This document shows, in pieces, positions 22,324 to 26,840 of a DNA stretch of 26,840 bases. The notes under the pieces are model-generated. The model saw only the letters and a list, made by a program, of their open reading frames with translations. It did not search any database and was not told the DNA's origin. The stretch spans positions 1 to 26,840 of the forward strand of contig CAMLRV010000006.1 of assembly GCA_946482495.1 (NCBI GenBank). Direction: 5' to 3'. Position 1 is the stretch's first letter. Every line of letters begins with the position of its first letter. A program made the position numbers and the translations under genes. This stretch comes from an uncultured Flavobacteriia bacterium (lineage in GTDB: Bacteria; Bacteroidota; Bacteroidia; Flavobacteriales; Flavobacteriaceae).

Positions 22324-23581
22324 CTATATCTTTTCTACAATACATCTTATCAAATTTTAGATTTTCTATGGTTTGATAAGATTTTTTTGTGGCCTCATGG
22401 AAGTCATTCCCAAATGAAGTTACCGCTAATACACGACCACCATTTGAAAGTATTTTCCCGTTTTCTTCTTTAGTTCCTGCGTGGAAAACCAAAGATTCGG
22501 TTGGGTTTTCTAAACCAGTAATTTCTTTTCCTTTTTCGAATTCTTCTGGATAACCACCAGAAACTACTACAATAGTTGCTGCTGTTCTTTCGTCTAAATC
22601 CAATTGGAAATCAGCTAAAGTTTCTGAAGCTACCGATTGAAATAGCGCCACTAAATCACTTTTAATTCTAGGTAAAACCACTTCCGTTTCAGGATCACCC
22701 ATTCTTACGTTATATTCAATTACAAAAGGATTATCACCAACTTTAATCAAACCAATAAATACAAAACCTTTGTATTCAATGTTGTCCTTTTTCAGTCCGT
22801 TGATTGTTGGGATTACCACACGCTCTTCAATTTTTTGCATCAAAGCCGGATCTGCAAATGGCACTGGAGAAATTGCTCCCATTCCACCTGTGTTCAATCC
22901 TTTATCACCTTCCCCTATACGTTTGTAATCTTTGGCAGTTGGTAAAATTTTATAGTTTTTTCCGTCAGTTAAAACGAAACAACTTAATTCAATTCCGTCT
23001 AAAAATTCTTCAATCACCACTTTCGCACTTGCCGAACCAAATTTAGCATCAACTAACATCGCTTTTAATTCGTCTTTTGCTTCTTGCAAATCATTTAAAA
23101 TAACTACACCTTTTCCAGCTGCTAAACCGTCAGCTTTTAAAACATAAGGTGGTGAAAGTGTTTCTAAAAACGCATATCCGTTTTCAACTGTTTCTGAAGT
23201 AAAACTTTCATATTTTGCAGTTGGAATATTGTTTTTTACTAAAAATTCTTTAGCGAATTCTTTACTTCCTTCTAATTGTGCTCCAATTTTTGAAGGACCA
23301 ATTACAGGAATATGAGAAATTTGAGTATCGTTTTTAAAGAAATCATAAACACCATTTACCAATGGATCTTCTGGTCCAACCACCACCATTTCAATAGCAT
23401 TGGTTAAAACAAATTGTTTAACAGTTTCAAAATCGTTTGGATTCATCGCCACATTCGTAGCAATTTGTGCTGTTCCAGCGTTTCCAGGTGCTACAAAAAG
23501 TTGTGAGCAAAGTGAACTTTGAGTCATTTTCCAAGCAAAAGCATGTTCTCTTCCGCCCGAACCTAAAAGTAAAATGTTCAT
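22310..23581 (-). CDS. purD: Phosphoribosylamine--glycine ligase
   Basis: GAR synthetase, the second step of de novo purine synthesis, joining phosphoribosylamine and glycine with ATP. 423 residues. N-terminal MNILLLGSGGREHAFAWKM, ATP-grasp core with LKADGLAAGKGVVI, and the signature NVRMGDPETEVVLPR near residue 290. The ATG at 23579-23581 is chosen because it gives the universal N-terminus; the upstream in-frame TTG at 23605 lies within the predicted -7 box. Monocistronic, ending in its own terminator hairpin. Confidence 0.97.
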   Translation of the reverse strand: MNILLLGSGGREHAFAWKMTQSSLCSQLFVAPGNAGTAQIATNVAMNPNDFETVKQFVLTNAIEMVVVGPEDPLVNGVYDFFKNDTQISHIPVIGPSKIGAQLEGSKEFAKEFLVKNNIPTAKYESFTSETVENGYAFLETLSPPYVLKADGLAAGKGVVILNDLQEAKDELKAMLVDAKFGSASAKVVIEEFLDGIELSCFVLTDGKNYKILPTAKDYKRIGEGDKGLNTGGMGAISPVPFADPALMQKIEERVVIPTINGLKKDNIEYKGFVFIGLIKVGDNPFVIEYNVRMGDPETEVVLPRIKSDLVALFQSVASETLADFQLDLDERTAATIVVVSGGYPEEFEKGKEITGLENPTESLVFHAGTKEENGKILSNGGRVLAVTSFGNDFHEATKKSYQTIENLKFDKMYCRKDIGFDL

Positions 23582-23602
23582 ATAGAGTGTTGTTTGTTTC
23601 TG

Positions 23603-23610
23603 CAAAAATA
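23603..23610 (-). promoter_or_regulatory. Predicted promoter -7 box for purD
   Basis: Minus strand TATTTTTG, exact fit to TAnnTTTG, 21 bp upstream of the ATG at 23581. No clear upstream TTG. Confidence 0.45.
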
Positions 23611-23667
23611 GTTCGTTTTAATTGGAAAAAAAAGTAAGTCTTTATTAGATTATAAAATTAGGTTTGT

Positions 23668-23675
23668 TATTTTTG
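23668..23675 (+). promoter_or_regulatory. Predicted promoter -7 box for the CapK/PaaK-like gene
   Basis: TATTTTTG, exact fit to TAnnTTTG, 16 bp before the GTG start at 23692. It supports the longer GTG-initiated protein as encoded on the transcript. Confidence 0.45.
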
Positions 23676-23691
23676 AATAAATTCAGAAAAC

Positions 23692-25005
23692 GTGTTCAAC
23701 TTATTTCATTTAACGCTTAAAATAAATGGTTTCCCTATGAAGGAAGCCCAACTTGAATTTGAAAAAAATTTACAAATTTCTGAATCCGATTATCAAAAAT
23801 TTATTGAAGAAAAAAGAAAGGAAATTGTACAGTTTCATTTAGAAAACAATACGTTTTACAAAAATTTAGTTGGAAATACTGCTGTTTCTAATTGGAATAA
23901 TTTACCCATTCTAACTAAAAAAAACCTACAAGTTCCTCTAAAAGAAAGACTTTCGAAAGGTTACGAAAAAAATATCTACATCAATAAAACGTCTGGTTCT
24001 AGTGGTGATCCGTTTATTTTTGCTAAAGATAAATTTTCGCATGCCTTAACTTGGTATTCTAATATTTATCGATTTGGTTGGTTTGGCATTGATTTTAATA
24101 CTTCTTTTCAAGCGAGATTTTATGGCATTCCATTAGATAAAATTGGTTATTATAAAGAACGTTTTAAAGATTTTTTAGCCAAAAGATATCGTTTCCCAAT
24201 TTTCGATTTATCAGATGTGGTTTTGGAAGAAATTCTTAAAAAATTTCAACACACAAAATTCGATTATATCAATGGTTACACGAGTTCGGTGGTGCTTTTT
24301 GCAAAATTTTTACAAACTAAAAATATCGTGTTAAAAGACGTTTGCCCGACGTTGAAAGTCTGCATGGTGACATCTGAAATGCTTTTTGATGATGATAAAA
24401 TCTTGCTAGAAAAATATTTAGGTATTCCGATTGTGAACGAATATGGCGCTTCCGAATTGGATTTATTGGCTTTCCAAAATCCGAATGGCGAATGGCAAGT
24501 GAACAGCGAAACCTTATTTATTGAAATTCTAGACGAAAATAATCAACCCGTTGCGAATGGAACTTCTGGAAAAGTAGTGGTGACTTCTTTATATAACAAA
24601 GCGCATCCATTTATACGTTATGAAATTGGTGATATTGGAGTTTTGGATGAAAAAAGCACGTGGAAGAAACCAATTTTAAAGCAATTAATTGGAAGAACCA
24701 ATGATGTTGCGGTGTTGCCAAGTGGAAAAAAATCGCCAGGATTAACATTTTATTACGTGACGAAAAGTATTATTGAAGATGATGGCAACGTGAAAGAATT
24801 CGTAATTAAACAAACGCAATTGGATAGTTTTGAAATTGATTATGTGAGCGAAAAAACACTTTCCGCGGAGCAAATTGCTGAAATTCAAAAAGCGATTGAT
24901 TTATATTTAGAACCGAATTTGAAATTTATTTATACGCGAAAAGAATTCTTAACGAGAAGTAATCGTGGGAAATTGAAGCAATTTACGTCTTTGTTGAAAT
25001 CTTAA
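23692..25005 (+). CDS. CapK/PaaK-like AMP-forming ligase of the exopolysaccharide locus
   Basis: A 437-residue member of the phenylacetate-CoA ligase/CapK branch of adenylate-forming enzymes. Visible motifs: phosphate loop KTSGSSGDPFIF (~100-111), NEYGASELDLLAFQ (adenine-binding region), ETLFIEILDENNQPV, and FIRYEIGDIG with GRTNDVAVLPSG. Homologues in capsule and EPS clusters are of unknown substrate; use in phenylacetate catabolism is unlikely here because the neighbours are sugar transferases. The GTG at 23692 is preferred because FNLFHLTLKINGFP is conserved-looking; an ATG at 23737 is the alternative. The 3' end overlaps the convergent GT2 gene by 23 bp. Confidence 0.85.
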   Translation: MFNLFHLTLKINGFPMKEAQLEFEKNLQISESDYQKFIEEKRKEIVQFHLENNTFYKNLVGNTAVSNWNNLPILTKKNLQVPLKERLSKGYEKNIYINKTSGSSGDPFIFAKDKFSHALTWYSNIYRFGWFGIDFNTSFQARFYGIPLDKIGYYKERFKDFLAKRYRFPIFDLSDVVLEEILKKFQHTKFDYINGYTSSVVLFAKFLQTKNIVLKDVCPTLKVCMVTSEMLFDDDKILLEKYLGIPIVNEYGASELDLLAFQNPNGEWQVNSETLFIEILDENNQPVANGTSGKVVVTSLYNKAHPFIRYEIGDIGVLDEKSTWKKPILKQLIGRTNDVAVLPSGKKSPGLTFYYVTKSIIEDDGNVKEFVIKQTQLDSFEIDYVSEKTLSAEQIAEIQKAIDLYLEPNLKFIYTRKEFLTRSNRGKLKQFTSLLKS

Positions 25006-25756
25006 ATTTAGGTTTAACTAACAACTGCACATATAAAAATTGTATCGTATCGAAACAAGCCAAAATGAAATTTCGTTGGTGAAAATTTCTATACACTTTA
25101 AAGTTATAAGTAATTAATTTCCATTTGGATGCTGAAATAGAATCGTGTCGCACGCGATAATAGGCCAAACTTTCTGGAACTGGAATTGCAGTTTTGATAT
25201 GCTTAACGATTTGCAACCACATCATCCAATCTTGTCTTTTTTTGATAGCTGAAATCGGAATTTTCTCAAAGAAATCTACAGAATAAATTCCCGTTAAGTT
25301 ACCAATCCAATTGCAATAATATAATTCTTTATAAGAGATTTTTGATGGTGTAGTGATGGTTTCATTTCTTAGATTTCCAGCTTCGTCTATCGTTTCATAA
25401 AAGGAAAAAGTAAATGGAATTTTTTGAGTTTGCATGAAATGAAGTTGCTTTTCTAGTTTCTCAGGTTTCCATAAATCATCCGCATCTAAAAAAGCGATAT
25501 AATTTCCTGAAGCTTGTTGAATGGCAAAATTTCTTGCCACACCAGCGCCAGAATTTGTGTCTAATTTAAAAACCTTTATACGTGCATCTTGAGAAGAAAA
25601 ATTAGAAAGTATAGAGAAGGTTTCATCCGTCGAACAATCATCTACTATAAGTAATTCCCAATTTTGATGTGATTGATTTTGAACCGAAAGAATGGTTTGT
25701 GAAATGTATTTTTCAGAATTAAAACTTGGTGTTATTATGGAAACTAAATTACCCAT
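24983..25756 (-). CDS. Family 2 glycosyltransferase
   Basis: A 257-residue inverting GT-A glycosyltransferase. N-terminal VSIITPSFNSEKYISQTI, nucleotide-binding ELLIVDDCSTDET (Asp39-Asp40) and the metal-binding DADD at 91-94. The later RQDWMMWLQI matches the 'ED/RQD' acceptor-site region common in EPS transferases. It probably adds a sugar to a lipid-linked repeat unit. The start codon overlaps the stop of the upstream sugar phosphotransferase by 1 nt (TAATG), showing translational coupling. Donor and acceptor are unknown. Confidence 0.93.
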   Translation of the reverse strand: MGNLVSIITPSFNSEKYISQTILSVQNQSHQNWELLIVDDCSTDETFSILSNFSSQDARIKVFKLDTNSGAGVARNFAIQQASGNYIAFLDADDLWKPEKLEKQLHFMQTQKIPFTFSFYETIDEAGNLRNETITTPSKISYKELYYCNWIGNLTGIYSVDFFEKIPISAIKKRQDWMMWLQIVKHIKTAIPVPESLAYYRVRHDSISASKWKLITYNFKVYRNFHQRNFILACFDTIQFLYVQLLVKPKFKISTKT

Positions 25757-26840
25757 TAATATGCTTTTTCTTCACCTTTAATGGCGTTAAACACCGTTTT
25801 ATAAATAATTTTAATATCTAATAAAACCGACCAATTTTCTAGATAAAAAATATCAAATTTTACGCGATTGATGATGTCTTTTTCGGTTTCAACTTCACCT
25901 CTACATCCGTTAATTTGAGCTAATCCTGTAATTCCGGGCTTGATAAAATGTCGTACCATAAATTTGTCGATACTCTTGGCATACATTTCGGTATGACTGA
26001 CCATGTGTGGTCTTGGTCCAACAACAGACATATCTCCTAGAACCACATTGAAAAATTGAGGCAATTCATCGATACTAAACTTTCGAATAATTTTACCTAA
26101 TTTGGTAACTCTAGGGTCATTTTTTTGAACTTGTTCTAAATCTGCTTTCGAGTTTAATCGCATGGATCTAAACTTGTAGCAATAAAACTCTTTATAGTTT
26201 AATCCGTTTCTTTTTTGTTTAAAGAAAACTGGACCTTTAGATTCCATTTTTATAAGTAACGCAATTAAAGGCGTTAGCCATGACAATAAAAACACAATGA
26301 TTAACAGTGAAAACACCACGTCGAAAAAACGTTTGAATCTTTTGTTTACTTCTTTATCTAATGGGATAGTTCTTAAAGAAATTACAGGAATGTAGCCATA
26401 ATATTCTACAGCCAAATTTCTTAATAGTCTGTTTTTACTATCTGGTAATAATTTTAAAGTTTTAAGATTATTGTCTGCAAAGTTTATTAAATTGTCTAAA
26501 TCAGTACTACTTAATGTATTTAACGAACCATAAATTTCATCTACATTATTTTTAGAAACGAATTCATAACACTCATTAATTTCTTCTTTTTTGTGGGTTT
26601 TTAAATCGAAGATTCTTAATAAATTATAACCATAATCTAAATTGGTATTAAAGAACGTTTTTAATTCATCTACATCTTTTCCATGACCTAAAATAATAAC
26701 ATTTCTTAAGTTTCCTCCGTAAAATAATCGGTATTTTCGAAGAAGAAAAAATATGGAAAATTTTAAAAAGCCAACAGCAATAAAACAAGTAATGATATAG
26801 TGCCAAATTTCATCTGGAGTTACATATTTATATTTATATC
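25756..26840 (-). CDS. Undecaprenyl-phosphate sugar phosphotransferase, partial (N-terminus outside window)
   Basis: Polyprenyl glycosylphosphotransferase of the WcaJ/PssY type, which starts EPS or capsule repeat units by moving a sugar-1-phosphate to undecaprenyl phosphate. The frame stays open to the right edge, so 360 residues are visible and the apparent start at 26415 is just an internal TTG. Visible order: a membrane helix near the left of the visible protein (WHYIITCFIAVGFLKF), a CoA_binding_3-like Rossmann segment (NVIILGHGKDVDEL), a large membrane helix (VVFSLLIIVFLLSWLTPLIA), then the catalytic domain with KFRSM, SIDELPQFFNV and SVVGPRPH. The first gene of the visible EPS transcript; the sugar (often glucose) is not certain. 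Confidence 0.93.
   Translation of the reverse strand, partial: YKYKYVTPDEIWHYIITCFIAVGFLKFSIFFLLRKYRLFYGGNLRNVIILGHGKDVDELKTFFNTNLDYGYNLLRIFDLKTHKKEEINECYEFVSKNNVDEIYGSLNTLSSTDLDNLINFADNNLKTLKLLPDSKNRLLRNLAVEYYGYIPVISLRTIPLDKEVNKRFKRFFDVVFSLLIIVFLLSWLTPLIALLIKMESKGPVFFKQKRNGLNYKEFYCYKFRSMRLNSKADLEQVQKNDPRVTKLGKIIRKFSIDELPQFFNVVLGDMSVVGPRPHMVSHTEMYAKSIDKFMVRHFIKPGITGLAQINGCRGEVETEKDIINRVKFDIFYLENWSVLLDIKIIYKTVFNAIKGEEKAY

Noticed and set aside
23692..25005. Phenylacetate degradation enzyme PaaK, together with PaaE-like gene at 15536
   Set aside because: The two genes are 7 kb apart, no other paa genes are present, and the ligase is in an EPS context.
26413..26415. Start of the sugar phosphotransferase at 26415
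   Set aside because: The codon is TTG and the same frame continues with protein-like sequence (membrane helix, Rossmann segment) to the window end, so it is internal.

Overview
The window is an ordinary, densely packed chromosomal segment of a low-GC Flavobacterium-like member of the Bacteroidota (Flavobacteriaceae). The evidence is the set of lineage-typical genes (gldH gliding lipoprotein, HU-CCDC81/SPOR protein, DUF4254, DUF6427, DUF6341, a long TrhO, an ECF sigma factor paired with a beta-barrel protein), very A+T-rich sequence, and many Bacteroidota-type promoters (-7 box TAnnTTTG, often with TTG about 20 bp upstream). There is no IS element, prophage, CRISPR array, tRNA or rRNA. Both ends cut a gene: scoB on the left and an undecaprenyl-phosphate sugar phosphotransferase on the right.

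Layout. 1-5029 (minus): operon ricT-gldH-PBP1A-scoA-scoB, joining an RNA-processing/signalling factor, a gliding lipoprotein, a bifunctional peptidoglycan synthase and a two-subunit CoA-transferase. 5231-7766: trhO (tRNA U34 hydroxylation) divergent from recA. 7861-10651 (plus): lipoprotein, ECF sigma factor and an Asn/Ser-rich membrane-anchored beta-barrel protein. 10827-13812: plsC, trpS and dprA. 13957-16588 (plus): HU-TM-SPOR protein, then an acyl-CoA thioesterase and a PaaE-type ferredoxin reductase. 16605-18672: an uncharacterised putative regulator divergent from a secreted surface protein, separated by the only long (391 bp) intergenic region. 18736-20373 (minus): DUF4254 and a GT9 glycosyltransferase. 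20443-23581: upp, DUF6427, DUF6341 and purD. 23692-end: start of an exopolysaccharide/capsule locus (CapK/PaaK-like AMP ligase, GT2 glycosyltransferase, polyprenyl sugar phosphotransferase).

Much of the window concerns the cell envelope: peptidoglycan synthesis, SPOR binding, phospholipid acylation, LPS/EPS glycosyltransfer and gliding. The rest is housekeeping (recA, dprA, trpS, upp, purD). I see no obvious new defence or mobile system. The most interesting points are: a TrhO that carries a C-terminal domain patterned like that of U32 peptidases, the family of the alternative U34 hydroxylation enzyme TrhP; three minus-strand genes whose last codons lie inside the arms of their own terminator hairpin, two of them sharing the same hairpin and the same KKEL C-terminus; a near-leaderless HU-SPOR gene; and a low-complexity linker with a 63-bp tandem duplication in the sigma-linked barrel protein.
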